DNA of 36,146 bases. It comes from Gammaproteobacteria bacterium. Its GTDB lineage: Bacteria > Pseudomonadota > Gammaproteobacteria > Methylococcales > UBA2780. A program made the translations under genes and the position numbers. Positions 15,285 through 24,346 of the stretch are shown in pieces. The stretch spans positions 1-36,146 of the forward strand of contig QNFJ01000003.1 in assembly GCA_003646305.1 (NCBI GenBank), written 5' to 3'. The notes under the pieces are model-generated. The model ran no database searches. It was not told the origin of the DNA and saw nothing but the letters and a program-made list of their open reading frames with translations. The stretch's first letter is position 1. Each line of letters begins with the position of its first letter.

Positions 15285-16570
15285 TGGGCATGAGCATAAT
15301 GATCGAGAACGGGAGAGTTATTGATCCGGCTAATCAAGTTGATGTCGAAGCTTCACTTTATGTTGCCGATGGGAAAGTGCTTTCGCTTGGTACGAAGCCT
15401 GAAGGTTTTGTAGCAGATCGCACGATTGATGCGAGTGGACAGGTCGTATGTCCTGGTTTTGTCGATTTGTGCACCCGTCTGCGCGAGCCTGGTTTGGAAC
15501 ATAAAGGAACTATCGCGAGTGAAACGAAGGCGGCAGTTAGCGCCGGCTTCACAACACTTTGTTGCCCACCTGATACCGACCCTGTCATTGATACACCAGC
15601 CGTTGCGAACTTGATTCAGGAGCGGGCTCAATTGGCTGGGAGCTGCTGTCTGTTGCCAATAGGTGCTTTAACGAAAAATCTCGAAGGAGATAGTTTAAGC
15701 GAAATGGGTGCGTTGCAGGCGGCGGGTTGTCTTGCTGTTAGTAATGCCGGCTCTGCTATCAAAAGCACACTGATTTTGAGAAGAGCAATGGAATACGCCG
15801 CAACGTATGACTTGCTGGTCATTATTCGCCCGGAAGATCAAGGATTAAGTGCAGGAGGCTTCGTTCACGAAGGTGCCGTCAGCGCCAGATTGGGATTGCC
15901 TGGTATTCCTGATATAGCCGAAACAACAGCTGTTGCACAGGCACTAGAGCTAATCCGGCATACAGGCGTCAGAGCGCATTTTGGGCAGCTGTCGAGCGTA
16001 AAAGCAGCGAGAATGATAGGAAGAGCGCGACATGAAGGGGTGCCGGTTAGCGCAGATGTCAGTGCACACCAGCTTTTTCTAAGCGAACTCGATATTAGTG
16101 GCTACAACGCGCAGTGCCATGTTAGACCGCCGTTAAGAGCTGAAAGTGACCGAGAAGGCTTAAGGTTGGCGGTCGCCGAGGGTGTGATCGGTGCAATATG
16201 CTCCGATCACCAACCGCATGAGTCAGATGCTAAACTGGATCTGTTTCAGTCCACAGAGCCCGGAATTGCAGGGCTAGAAACTGTTTTACCATTACTTTTA
16301 AAACTGGTTGATGATGGGGTTCTTGAGTTGAATGATGCCATCGCCAGATTAACCGCTGGGCCGGCCGATATTCTGGGGTTTGAATGCGGGCAATTAAAAG
16401 AGGGCTCTCCCGCTGATGTGACAATTTTTGATCCTCAAAAGCAGTGGCAGGTTGGGGATGAAAACTGGTTAAGTGCAGGACGGAATAACCCATTCAATGG
16501 GCAAATCGCTACAGGTCAGGTGACGTTGACTCTGCAATCAGGTCGCGTTGTTTTTGACCGAAACAGCTAA
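15284..16570 (+). CDS. pyrX: Noncatalytic dihydroorotase-like subunit PyrC' (PyrX)
   Basis: Dihydroorotase-fold protein of 428 residues that most likely serves as a structural partner of aspartate carbamoyltransferase, as PyrC' does in Pseudomonas. Active enzymes carry HxH in PGFVDxHxHLREPG; here it reads DLCTRLREPG (C63, R65). The metal-site Asp region is SNAG (153-156), the HxED region is RPED (182-185), and the second His of the HxxHLS-type motif is Q235 (HFGQLS). Only SDHQPH (307-312) keeps its acid. Loss at several ligands makes catalysis implausible, so an active PyrC must be encoded elsewhere. A start at 15290 is also possible. Confidence 0.93.
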   Translation: MGMSIMIENGRVIDPANQVDVEASLYVADGKVLSLGTKPEGFVADRTIDASGQVVCPGFVDLCTRLREPGLEHKGTIASETKAAVSAGFTTLCCPPDTDPVIDTPAVANLIQERAQLAGSCCLLPIGALTKNLEGDSLSEMGALQAAGCLAVSNAGSAIKSTLILRRAMEYAATYDLLVIIRPEDQGLSAGGFVHEGAVSARLGLPGIPDIAETTAVAQALELIRHTGVRAHFGQLSSVKAARMIGRARHEGVPVSADVSAHQLFLSELDISGYNAQCHVRPPLRAESDREGLRLAVAEGVIGAICSDHQPHESDAKLDLFQSTEPGIAGLETVLPLLLKLVDDGVLELNDAIARLTAGPADILGFECGQLKEGSPADVTIFDPQKQWQVGDENWLSAGRNNPFNGQIATGQVTLTLQSGRVVFDRNS

Positions 16571-16627
16571 CTTCTTTAAAGAATGAACGCCACTCCAATG
16601 AGCTGGCTGCCAAATAGATAAAATCAA

Positions 16628-17500
16628 ATGAATCGACAAGAAAATAGCATCTTTGTGGAAGAGGCGCGGATTACGGCCCGCCAGACTTTTGCTGGGGGGC
16701 AGCATACTATGCGTTTGGCCGCGCCTAAGTGTGCAGCTAAGGCAGAGCCGGGTTCTTTTATTCATCTCCGCTGTGAAGAGCTGCTGGCAATGCGCAGGCC
16801 AATCTCCATTATGCGAGCAAACAGCGATGAAGGCTGGATAGAGATTCTATTTAAAGAGTTGGGAAAGGGAACCAGGTTGCTTGCTCAGCGGCAGGTGGGC
16901 GAGTCTCTCAGTTTAATGGGGCCTATTGGCAATCCGTTTGTTCTCTCTGAAAAGCGCAAACGACCACTGCTAATTGGAGGAGGTGTTGGTATTCCTCCGA
17001 TGGTCTATTTGGCTGAATCTATTTACACCGGCAAGTTTAGTTTTCAACCGCTGGTGCTGATGGGTTCAGAGATCCCTTTTCCTTTTGAGGTTACACAGTC
17101 AAAACTAGCTGTTTCAGGGGTTGATAAGAGCTGTTCTGCGACGATGCCACTTTTGGAGGAGTGGGACATTCCAGCCCGTTTGGCGAGTAATGCCGGTTTC
17201 GATGGTTGCTTTGAAGGATTTATAACCGATCTTGCCCGTTGCTATTTACGTTCACTTTCTCCATCTGAGCAGCAAGAGGTAGAGCTCTTTAGTTGTGGGC
17301 CTCATCCTATGTTATCGGCGGTTGCGGCTTTGGCAAAAGAATTTGACCTGCCTTGCCAGCTTTCACTGGAAGAGTATATGGCTTGTGCTGTCGGTGGTTG
17401 CGCAGGCTGCGTTGTTAAAGTGAAAACCGCAGAAGGTGAGGTGATGAAGCGTGTCTGTGTCGATGGGCCGGTCTTTAGGGCAGAAGAACTTTCTTTCTAA
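16628..17500 (+). CDS. pyrK: Dihydroorotate dehydrogenase electron-transfer subunit-like protein (PyrK type)
   Basis: FAD/[2Fe-2S]/NAD-binding reductase of 290 residues, ferredoxin-NADP reductase superfamily. In order: FAD motif RRPISI (56-61), nucleotide-binding GGGVGIPP (117-124), CGPHPM (223-228) and C-terminal cluster cysteines C253, C258, C261 and C277 (C-x4-C-x2-C-x15-C). This is the layout of PyrK, which passes electrons from class 1B PyrD to NAD. No pyrD is adjacent, and most gammaproteobacteria use a quinone-linked class 2 PyrD, so the partner is unknown. No clear Shine-Dalgarno precedes the ATG. It lies 57 nt after pyrC' on the same strand. Confidence 0.85.
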   Translation: MNRQENSIFVEEARITARQTFAGGQHTMRLAAPKCAAKAEPGSFIHLRCEELLAMRRPISIMRANSDEGWIEILFKELGKGTRLLAQRQVGESLSLMGPIGNPFVLSEKRKRPLLIGGGVGIPPMVYLAESIYTGKFSFQPLVLMGSEIPFPFEVTQSKLAVSGVDKSCSATMPLLEEWDIPARLASNAGFDGCFEGFITDLARCYLRSLSPSEQQEVELFSCGPHPMLSAVAALAKEFDLPCQLSLEEYMACAVGGCAGCVVKVKTAEGEVMKRVCVDGPVFRAEELSF

Positions 17501-17526
17501 TCAGTACGATTATTGAGTGGGTTAAA

Positions 17527-17557
17527 AGCGGAAGGAGGCGATAGCCCCACTTCCGCT
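17527..17557 (-). terminator. Hairpin terminator after pilU (convergent with pyrK)
   Basis: AGCGGAAG (17527-17534) pairs with CTTCCGCT (17550-17557), with an inner GGC/GCC stem around a GATA loop. Read on the minus strand the stem is followed by TTTTAA, a short U-tract, so it best serves pilU. On the plus strand the following GAAGGGTCTG is not T-rich, so any effect on pyrK transcripts would be weak. Confidence 0.65.
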
Positions 17558-17568
17558 GAAGGGTCTGT

Positions 17569-18687
17569 TTAGTCCTTTTCGACGATAAGTATTTCATCAT
17601 CAGGGCTAAATTTATTGATGCCCCCTTCTCCGCCAAGTTTGATCATCAGGCGAACTTCGTTGGTTGAATCTGCGTGTGCGAGTGCATCTTCGTAGCTGAT
17701 TTTACCCTCGGTATAAAGGTCATAGAGAGCCTGGTCGAAGGTTTGCATACCCTGTTCACGAGAGCGTTTCATTAGTTCTTTCAACTTATGTATTTCGCCT
17801 TTATGAATCAGATCGGACGCAAGTGGTGTGTTGAGCAGTATTTCGACGGCCGGGTGGCGCCCTTTCCCGTCAGCAGTTTTAATTAGCTGCTGGGCGACAA
17901 TCCCCTTCAGGTTAAGAGACAGATCCATAAAGAGTTGGCTGCGACGGTCATCAGGAAAGAAGTTGATGATCCTGTCGAGTGCCTGATTGGCATTATTGGC
18001 GTGTAACGTAGTAAGACAAAGGTGCCCTGTTTCTGCAAAAGCGATGGCGTGCTCCATGGTTTCTCTGGTACGAACCTCACCAATTAGAATCACATCAGGG
18101 GCTTGTCTCAAGGTGTTTTTAAGCGCAATGCCGTAAGACTCAGTGTCGAGACCCACTTCCCGTTGAGTAATAATGCAACCTTCATGGTTATGAATATACT
18201 CAATTGGATCTTCGATGGTGATGATATGGCCACTACTATTTTGATTGCGATATTTTAGCATCGATGCCAAAGAGGTCGATTTACCGGTTCCGGTTGCACC
18301 GACAAAGATAATAAGCCCTCTTTTTTGTAGTGCTAGATCTTTCAGAATAGGTGGAAGATGGAGCGATTCTATTGAGGGGATCTCTGATTCGATGCGGCGT
18401 AACACCATGCCAGCAGCATCACGCTGAATAAATGCGCTGACGCGAAATCGGCCAATTCCGTGCTCACTGATGGCGAAATTACACTCCTTTGTATTATCAA
18501 ACTCCTCTCTTTGGCGGTTACTCATAATGCTGGTAACCACCTCGTAGGCTTGCTCCATGGTCAGGCGCGTTTTAGAGATGGGCTGCATCGAGCCGTTAAC
18601 CTTTATGGCGGGAGGCCAGCCGGTGGTGATAAATAGATCTGATGCTTTTTTATGCGCCATCAGTTGCAGCAGTGATTTAAAATCCAT
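17569..18687 (-). CDS. pilU: Type IV pilus retraction ATPase PilU
   Basis: Cytoplasmic hexameric ATPase that assists PilT in pilus retraction. The 372-residue protein has an N-terminal PAS-like region (DFKSLLQLMAHKKASDLFI), Walker A GATGTGKS (130-137), the aspartate-box ITIEDPIEYIH, Walker B VILIGEVRTRETM, and the His box TTLHANNANQAL. The C-terminal tail past the ATPase domain (INKFSPDDEILIVEKD) and its position after pilT identify PilU over a second PilT. It starts 12 nt after the pilT stop, so the pair is a likely operon. Confidence 0.95.
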   Translation of the reverse strand: MDFKSLLQLMAHKKASDLFITTGWPPAIKVNGSMQPISKTRLTMEQAYEVVTSIMSNRQREEFDNTKECNFAISEHGIGRFRVSAFIQRDAAGMVLRRIESEIPSIESLHLPPILKDLALQKRGLIIFVGATGTGKSTSLASMLKYRNQNSSGHIITIEDPIEYIHNHEGCIITQREVGLDTESYGIALKNTLRQAPDVILIGEVRTRETMEHAIAFAETGHLCLTTLHANNANQALDRIINFFPDDRRSQLFMDLSLNLKGIVAQQLIKTADGKGRHPAVEILLNTPLASDLIHKGEIHKLKELMKRSREQGMQTFDQALYDLYTEGKISYEDALAHADSTNEVRLMIKLGGEGGINKFSPDDEILIVEKD

Positions 18688-18699
18688 TTGGTTCCCCCG

Positions 18700-19734
18700 T
18701 TAGAATGTGGTTTTATTAACCGCTTTTGAGCGCGCATCTTGTCTCGAAATTCGGCCTTGATCGACCAGTTCGATAAGGTGCTGGTCGAGGGTTTGCATGC
18801 CCTCTTTACGACCTGTTTGAATGGCAGAGTACATCTGTGCAATCTTGTCTTCACGAATCAGGTTACGGATGGCGGGCGTTCCCGTCATGATTTCCCACGC
18901 AGCGGTTCGGCCGCCCCCTATTTTCTTCATTAAGGTTTGAGCGATTACAGCACGTAGAGACTCCGAAAGCATTGAACGGACCATACTCTTTTCAGCAGCA
19001 GGAAAAACATCAATAATACGGTCGATGGTTTTAGCCGCCGATGTGGTGTGGAGTGTGCCAAAAACAAGGTGCCCTGTTTCGGCGGCGGTTAATGCCAGAC
19101 GGATTGTTTCAAGATCTCGCATTTCACCGACCAGAATAACATCGGGATCCTCACGAAGTGCAGACCGTAATGCTTCACTAAAGCCCAGGGTGTCTCTGTG
19201 AACCTCACGCTGATTAATAAGACACTTTTTGCTCTGGTGAACAAACTCGATGGGGTCTTCGATAGTCAGGATGTGCGAGTACTTATTCGCATTGATATAA
19301 TCGACCATGGCGGCGAGCGTGGTCGATTTACCCGAGCCAGTCGGGCCGGTGACCAGCACAATCCCTCGAGGGGTGTTGGCCAGATCTTTAAAGCCTGCCG
19401 GACAGCCTAATTCTTCGAGCGATAGAACTTTTGAAGGAATGGTTCTAAATACAGCCGCGCAGCCTCTGTCCTGATTAAAGGCATTTACACGAAAGCGAGC
19501 AACACCTGGGAGCTCAAAAGAGAAATCCACTTCAAAAACTTCTTCGAAGTCACGCCGCTGTTTATCGTTCATAATGTCGTAAACTAGCGCATGAACTTCT
19601 TTGTGCTCCAGTTCAGGAACGTTGATTCGCCTCATATCACCATCCACGCGAATCATAGGAGGTAAGCCCGCAGAAAGATGTAGATCCGATGCGTTATTTT
19701 TAACAGAAAAAGCGAGTAGTTCAGTAATATCCAT
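18700..19734 (-). CDS. pilT: Type IV pilus retraction ATPase PilT
   Basis: Retraction motor of type IV pili, needed for twitching motility and often DNA uptake. The 344-residue product starts MDITELLAFSVKNNASDLHLSAG, the standard PilT N-terminus, and has Walker A GPTGSGKS (130-137), ILTIEDPIEFVH, Walker B DVILVGEMRDLETI and the His box FGTLHTTSAAKTI. The ATG at 19734 is chosen for this N-terminus and a GGGGAT site upstream; a 38-codon longer reading extends into the yggS-side intergenic region without homology. It is divergent from yggS, as in Pseudomonas. Confidence 0.97.
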   Translation of the reverse strand: MDITELLAFSVKNNASDLHLSAGLPPMIRVDGDMRRINVPELEHKEVHALVYDIMNDKQRRDFEEVFEVDFSFELPGVARFRVNAFNQDRGCAAVFRTIPSKVLSLEELGCPAGFKDLANTPRGIVLVTGPTGSGKSTTLAAMVDYINANKYSHILTIEDPIEFVHQSKKCLINQREVHRDTLGFSEALRSALREDPDVILVGEMRDLETIRLALTAAETGHLVFGTLHTTSAAKTIDRIIDVFPAAEKSMVRSMLSESLRAVIAQTLMKKIGGGRTAAWEIMTGTPAIRNLIREDKIAQMYSAIQTGRKEGMQTLDQHLIELVDQGRISRQDARSKAVNKTTF

Positions 19735-19827
19735 CCATTTATCCCCAAAATTTAAAGGCCGGCCATGAGAAAAACAGAACCGGCTGGATAATTTCCTAAT
19801 GATAAGTATAGACAGGTGAAGAGAAAA

Positions 19828-20514
19828 ATGAATGCAGTTGTTAACCAATTGGCAGAAGTTAGGAAAAAGATCGCAGATGCAACTTTGTCTGCAGGGAGAG
19901 AATCTGGCTCTGTCCGGTTGCTGGCTGTTAGTAAGACGAAAACAGCGGCTGAGCTGTTATGTGTATACCGAGAGGGACAAAGAGACTTTGGTGAGAATTA
20001 CCTTCAGGAGGCACTGGATAAACAAAAACAGTTGAGTGATTGTGAGATAATGTGGCACTTTATTGGCCCAATCCAGTCGAATAAAACGCGGGCAATTGCG
20101 GAGCATTTTGATTGGGTACATAGTGTTGATCGTCTTAAGATTGCCAGACGTCTGAGTGAACAGCGCCCAGAAGAGAGAGGGCCTTTGAATATTTGCTTGC
20201 AGGTCAATATAAGTAATGAAGTCTCTAAATCTGGCCTCTCTTTACAGGATCTTCCTGACTTGGTGAAAGCAGTCTCAGAGCTGCCTAACTTGCGCCTGCG
20301 TGGTTTGATGGCAATTCCAGCTAAGCTGTTTGCCAATAGAGATGAACAACGAATCCCTTTTGCTCGTTTGAGAGAAACGCTCGAGAAAATGAAAGAGCAG
20401 GGGTATTCTGTAGATACATTATCAATGGGCATGACTGAAGATCTGGAAATAGCGATTTCAGAGGGTGCGACGTGGGTTCGAGTGGGTAGGGCAATTTTTG
20501 GTGAAAGAAACTAG
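19828..20514 (+). CDS. yggS: PLP homeostasis protein YggS (PROSC family)
   Basis: Pyridoxal-phosphate-binding protein with the fold of the alanine racemase N-terminal domain, involved in PLP and amino acid homeostasis and with no known catalytic reaction. The 228-residue protein has LLAVSKTKTAAELL (the lysine after VS binds PLP), DFGENYLQEALDK, WHFIGPIQSNKT, the LRGLMAIP segment and the terminal SMGMTEDLEIAI...VRVGRAIFG. The ATG at 19828 gives the family length; a GTG 12 nt upstream is in frame but less likely. It lies divergent to pilT and upstream of proC. Confidence 0.96.
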   Translation: MNAVVNQLAEVRKKIADATLSAGRESGSVRLLAVSKTKTAAELLCVYREGQRDFGENYLQEALDKQKQLSDCEIMWHFIGPIQSNKTRAIAEHFDWVHSVDRLKIARRLSEQRPEERGPLNICLQVNISNEVSKSGLSLQDLPDLVKAVSELPNLRLRGLMAIPAKLFANRDEQRIPFARLRETLEKMKEQGYSVDTLSMGMTEDLEIAISEGATWVRVGRAIFGERN

Positions 20515-20562
20515 AGCCGTTCTGAAAGAAGCGGGTTCGTATTTTTATATGGATAAAAGTAA

Positions 20563-21387
20563 ATGAAGAAAGCGAAAATCGGATTTATTGGTGGCGGCAA
20601 TATGGCTGGAAGCCTGATCAAAGGGCTTATTGCTGATAGTTATCCGGCAGATGATATTTGGGTCTCAGACCCAGATGAATCGAAATTAAAGGCTTATCGT
20701 GACCAGCTTGGTGTCAATGCAACAATCGATAATGACGAACTGGTTAATGAGGTTTCGGTTGTTGTTCTGGCGGTAAAACCTCAGATACTTAAACCGGTAT
20801 CTATGGGCATAAAAGAGGCTGTGAAAAAGAGCGCACCACTTGTGGTATCAATTGCGGCCGGAATACGATCTAAAGATATCGCCAATTGGCTTGGTGGAGA
20901 CGTGGCTATCGTTCGTTGCATGCCAAACACACCGGCTTTAGTTGGGAGCGGGGCGACAGGGCTTTATGCAAATGAGCAGGTGAGCGCTGAACAGAATGAT
21001 CAAGCTGAATCAATTATGAGGTCAGTAGGGTTAATTGTCTGGCTTGATGATGAGCAACTTCTGGATGCGGTGACAGCTGTATCGGGCAGTGGTCCAGCCT
21101 ATTATTTTCTAATGATGGAGGCGATGGAAAAAGTGGCTGTCGAAATGGGGATTTCTCAGGAGTCAGCTAGATTGCTTGTGCAGCAGACCGCTTTTGGCGC
21201 GGCGAAACTTGCCATGGAGGCGAGTGATTCACCGGAAACATTGCGCGTAAAGGTTACTTCACCTGGTGGCACCACTGAGCGGGCGATCTCTTCATTTGAG
21301 GGAGATGATTTTCGCAAAATAGTGCGCTCGGCGCTTGTGGCAGCACAAAACCGCTCTGCCGAACTGTCAGATGAGTTGGGAGGTTAA
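20563..21387 (+). CDS. proC: Pyrroline-5-carboxylate reductase
   Basis: Last step of proline synthesis, reducing P5C with NAD(P)H. The 274-residue protein begins with the Rossmann motif IGFIGGGNMAGSLIKG, has VVLAVKPQ near 67-73, RCMPNTPALVGSGATGL, and the P5CR signature near VTSPGGTTERAISSFE. The length is standard. yggS-proC-yggT-yggU is a conserved gammaproteobacterial order. yggT begins 2 nt after the stop, so coupling is likely. Confidence 0.97.
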   Translation: MKKAKIGFIGGGNMAGSLIKGLIADSYPADDIWVSDPDESKLKAYRDQLGVNATIDNDELVNEVSVVVLAVKPQILKPVSMGIKEAVKKSAPLVVSIAAGIRSKDIANWLGGDVAIVRCMPNTPALVGSGATGLYANEQVSAEQNDQAESIMRSVGLIVWLDDEQLLDAVTAVSGSGPAYYFLMMEAMEKVAVEMGISQESARLLVQQTAFGAAKLAMEASDSPETLRVKVTSPGGTTERAISSFEGDDFRKIVRSALVAAQNRSAELSDELGG

Positions 21388-21389
21388 GT

Positions 21390-21962
21390 ATGGACCATTA
21401 CGGAAACCCCTTTATTTTCCTGGTTGATACGCTATTTGGCCTATATATCCTTGCGGTAATGCTGAGGTTTTTATTTCAGTGGGTACGAGCCGGTTTTAAT
21501 AACCCTATTTCTCAATTTCTGGTGAAAATTACACAGCAGCCGTTAAAGGCTTTTCGCCGTGTTGTTCCTCCGGCTGGGCAGATCGATCTTGCTAGCATTG
21601 TGCTGATGCTAAGTTTGCAGATGATTGCAGGATTCCTGATGTTTTCGTTGCAGGGCATCGGTATTGATCCAGTCTCTCTATTGTTTTGGTCACTGGCAGA
21701 GTTAGTGAGCCTGACCATTAACATTTTTATTGTGGCAATTATTATTCAGGTGGTGATGAGTTGGTTTAACCCGGGTGGATACAGCTATGCTACTTCATTG
21801 GTATATAGTTTGACCGATCCTTTGCTTGGCTGGGTTAGGGGTTTTCTACCTGCAATGGGTGGGTTGGATTTTTCCTCATTAATTGTGCTGATAGGGCTTC
21901 AGTTCCTTAAAATGGCTGCACTTCCTCCGCTTTACCATCTTGTTGGAACCTCTCTTTTTTAA
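21390..21962 (+). CDS. yggT: YggT family integral membrane protein
   Basis: Inner-membrane protein of 190 residues with two YGGT repeats, each a pair of membrane segments followed by an amphipathic SxFLVKITxQPLKAFRRVVPP-type stretch (about 43-62; degenerate second copy near 138-160, SLTDPLLGWVRGFLP). Members have been linked to osmotic tolerance in E. coli and to division-plane functions in plastids and cyanobacteria; no single mechanism is settled. Its TAA overlaps the yggU ATG by one base. Confidence 0.94.
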   Translation: MDHYGNPFIFLVDTLFGLYILAVMLRFLFQWVRAGFNNPISQFLVKITQQPLKAFRRVVPPAGQIDLASIVLMLSLQMIAGFLMFSLQGIGIDPVSLLFWSLAELVSLTINIFIVAIIIQVVMSWFNPGGYSYATSLVYSLTDPLLGWVRGFLPAMGGLDFSSLIVLIGLQFLKMAALPPLYHLVGTSLF

Positions 21963-22252
21963 TGGCAGAGTGGTTACTAAAGAAAGAGGGTGACTATTTT
22001 TTAGCTATTTATCTTCAGCCTCGTGCCAGTCGTGATGAAGTTGTGGCCCCATATGGTGAGTGTTTAAAGGTTCGAATTAAGGCGCCTCCGGTGAATGGAA
22101 AGGCTAATCAAGCATTAATCCGTTATTTTGCCAGACTATTTGATGTGGCTAAGCGAGATGTTACTTTGCTAGCGGGTGATACAGGCAGAAGGAAAAAGAT
22201 CTGTATAAAAAATGCGTGCAAGCTCCCTGCGGAATTAAGAGAGTTTCTATAG
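21962..22252 (+). CDS. yggU: DUF167 family protein YggU
   Basis: Small soluble protein of 96 residues. Typical features are LQPRASRDEVVAPYGECLKVRIKAPPVNGKANQAL (about 18-52) and a later GDTGRRKKICI segment, both marks of the DUF167/YggU fold. Function is unknown. It is the last gene of yggS-proC-yggT-yggU, with a one-base stop/start overlap with yggT. Confidence 0.95.
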   Translation: MAEWLLKKEGDYFLAIYLQPRASRDEVVAPYGECLKVRIKAPPVNGKANQALIRYFARLFDVAKRDVTLLAGDTGRRKKICIKNACKLPAELREFL

Positions 22253-22339
22253 CACTAACCTTTTTTAAAATTACTTCTATACTTCTATTTTAACGATAAA
22301 TTAATGTGCCGTATACCGTATGGAAGTTAGGGTGAGCCA

Positions 22340-24346
22340 ATGAGTGTGAAACATTTTGAAGAGCAGCTGCAGGAATATGACGAATGGAAAAGTCGTTTAA
22401 TTTGCGCTGTCGAAGACTATCAGGACTGGTTGAACGAGTTTGGTATTGGTCGACCAGATATAGACCTGAAAATCATGGAGACACTAAATGCGTTACGTAA
22501 TGATAAAATTACAGTTGCCTTTGTGGCAGAGTTTTCACGTGGCAAGACGGAGCTAATCAACGCACTGTTTTTTGCCAATACAGGTACTCGGCTTTTGCCT
22601 TCTTCACCTGGCCGCACAACAATGTGTCCGACAGAAATTTTTTATGATAATACTGATGAAGGGGCTTACATCCGTTTATTAGCGGTAGAAACGCGCATGG
22701 AAGAGGCTCCAGTAAGCGAGCTAAAGAAAGATCAGCGTCGATGGATGCAGATCGATCTTGATCCAAATGATCCTGCGCAGTTGCGGGAGGCATTTCGAGA
22801 GCTGGTGTCGGTCAAAGAGGTTTTACTGGATGAGGCGGTTCAACTAGGTCTTTATAGTGAGGATATGCACCCTCACCAAAAAGAACCACCAAAAACGCTA
22901 GAAATCCCCTGTTGGCGCCACGCGATAATCAGTTACCCCCATCCTTTGCTCGAGAAAGGGCTCACAATTCTTGATACCCCCGGGCTTAACGCACTAGGCT
23001 CAGAACCTGAATTGACACTGAGTATGCTACCCAGTGCTCAAGCGATGATTTTTGTCTTAGCAGCCGATACAGGTGTCACAAAAAGTGATCTTGAAATCTG
23101 GCAGAAACATATTAAAAGTTACCGCTCGAGTAATGAGCGAGGCTTAGCTGTGGTGATGAATAAAATTGATACATTGTGGGATGATTTAGATGATGCAGTG
23201 ACGATAGATGCATCGATTCGTGCACAGGTGACAATGACCGCTAGAACATTGGATATAGATGGTGATGCTATTTTTCCTCTTTCAGCAAAACAGGCTTTGT
23301 TGGGGAAGGTGAAAAATGACGCTGAGCTTGTTGATAAAAGCCAGTTGGCAGCTTTGGAAAACTACCTTTCCGAGAGTGTGTTGGGAGAGAGGCAGACTAT
23401 CCTGAATGGACTGGTATCTGAGGATATTGGGCAGCTGGTTGATGAGTCAATTAGCATCGTTTCATCCCGAGTCGGTAATTTATCAGAGCAGCTTGAGGAT
23501 TTACGTAAGCTTGAAGGTGAAAATGAGGCGCAAACGCTCGAGTTGATGCGTAAAACACGTGAAGAGCAGAAAATATATCAAAAAAATGTCGAACGCTTGC
23601 GAGCAAGCAGGAAAGTGTTTGTTGGACAGGCTCAAAAATTGATTGATGCACTTAATCCTGCAACTGCAGAAGAGATTATTCAGCGCTCCAAGCAAAAAAT
23701 GGTTGGCAGCTGGACAACGTCTGGCATGAAGGCAGCGATGAAAACAGTGTTTGAGGAACTGCATGGGATGCTAAATGATGCAGTTGATAATTCGGAGGAA
23801 ACTCAGCGGTTGGTTAAGGCTATATATCGAACCTTTGAAGAGGAGCATGGATTCGAGCCTGTTTCTCCAAGGCTTTTTGCAATCGTCCGTTATCAGTTGG
23901 AACTTGAGCGGTTATTTAACGAGGGGGAGCAGTTCAGGCAGAGCGCATCAACAGCATTGATGGGCCAGGGTGCAGTAGTTAAAAAGTTATTTGGCTCGAT
24001 TGTTGGTCAGGCTTATGACGCCCTTGAGCACGCACATCGTGAGGCTACGGTGTGGGGTGGAGTTGTTCTTAATCCGCTTCTACAGCAAGTGAAAGAGCAC
24101 AAACAACAGACGGAGCACCGGTTGGAAATGCTTCGTAAGATTAGTGAGTCATCTGGGGAGCTGGGTGAAAATACAGAGAAAATCAGCCGGCAACTTTCTG
24201 AGTTTGAGCAGCAACAGGAAAGAATTCTAAAAATTCAGGCGCTTATCGAAGGGAATGATGAGAGCGCCTCCTCTGCAGGTCAAGAAGTTGAAGGTAGTGA
24301 GTGCGTAGAAAGTGAAATAGATCCGTTTGCTGTTAGACTCGCCTGA
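22340..24346 (+). CDS. Dynamin-like large GTPase
   Basis: Predicted dynamin-superfamily GTPase of 668 residues. GTPase motifs: G1 AEFSRGKT (63-70, with Ala in place of the first Gly), a G2 Thr in GRTTMCPTE (about 91-99), G3 DTPG (212-215) and G4 NKID (274-277). A roughly 350-residue, mostly helical part follows, with Glu/Gln/Lys-rich stretches that look coiled-coil (about 375-430 and 590-640). I see no clear membrane-spanning helix, so it would be a peripheral membrane-remodelling or stress protein if it acts like known bacterial dynamin-like proteins. Its role is not known. The ATG at 22340 has AGGGTGAG upstream. It ends inside the tail of trmB with a 14-nt convergent overlap. Confidence 0.85.
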   Translation: MSVKHFEEQLQEYDEWKSRLICAVEDYQDWLNEFGIGRPDIDLKIMETLNALRNDKITVAFVAEFSRGKTELINALFFANTGTRLLPSSPGRTTMCPTEIFYDNTDEGAYIRLLAVETRMEEAPVSELKKDQRRWMQIDLDPNDPAQLREAFRELVSVKEVLLDEAVQLGLYSEDMHPHQKEPPKTLEIPCWRHAIISYPHPLLEKGLTILDTPGLNALGSEPELTLSMLPSAQAMIFVLAADTGVTKSDLEIWQKHIKSYRSSNERGLAVVMNKIDTLWDDLDDAVTIDASIRAQVTMTARTLDIDGDAIFPLSAKQALLGKVKNDAELVDKSQLAALENYLSESVLGERQTILNGLVSEDIGQLVDESISIVSSRVGNLSEQLEDLRKLEGENEAQTLELMRKTREEQKIYQKNVERLRASRKVFVGQAQKLIDALNPATAEEIIQRSKQKMVGSWTTSGMKAAMKTVFEELHGMLNDAVDNSEETQRLVKAIYRTFEEEHGFEPVSPRLFAIVRYQLELERLFNEGEQFRQSASTALMGQGAVVKKLFGSIVGQAYDALEHAHREATVWGGVVLNPLLQQVKEHKQQTEHRLEMLRKISESSGELGENTEKISRQLSEFEQQQERILKIQALIEGNDESASSAGQEVEGSECVESEIDPFAVRLA

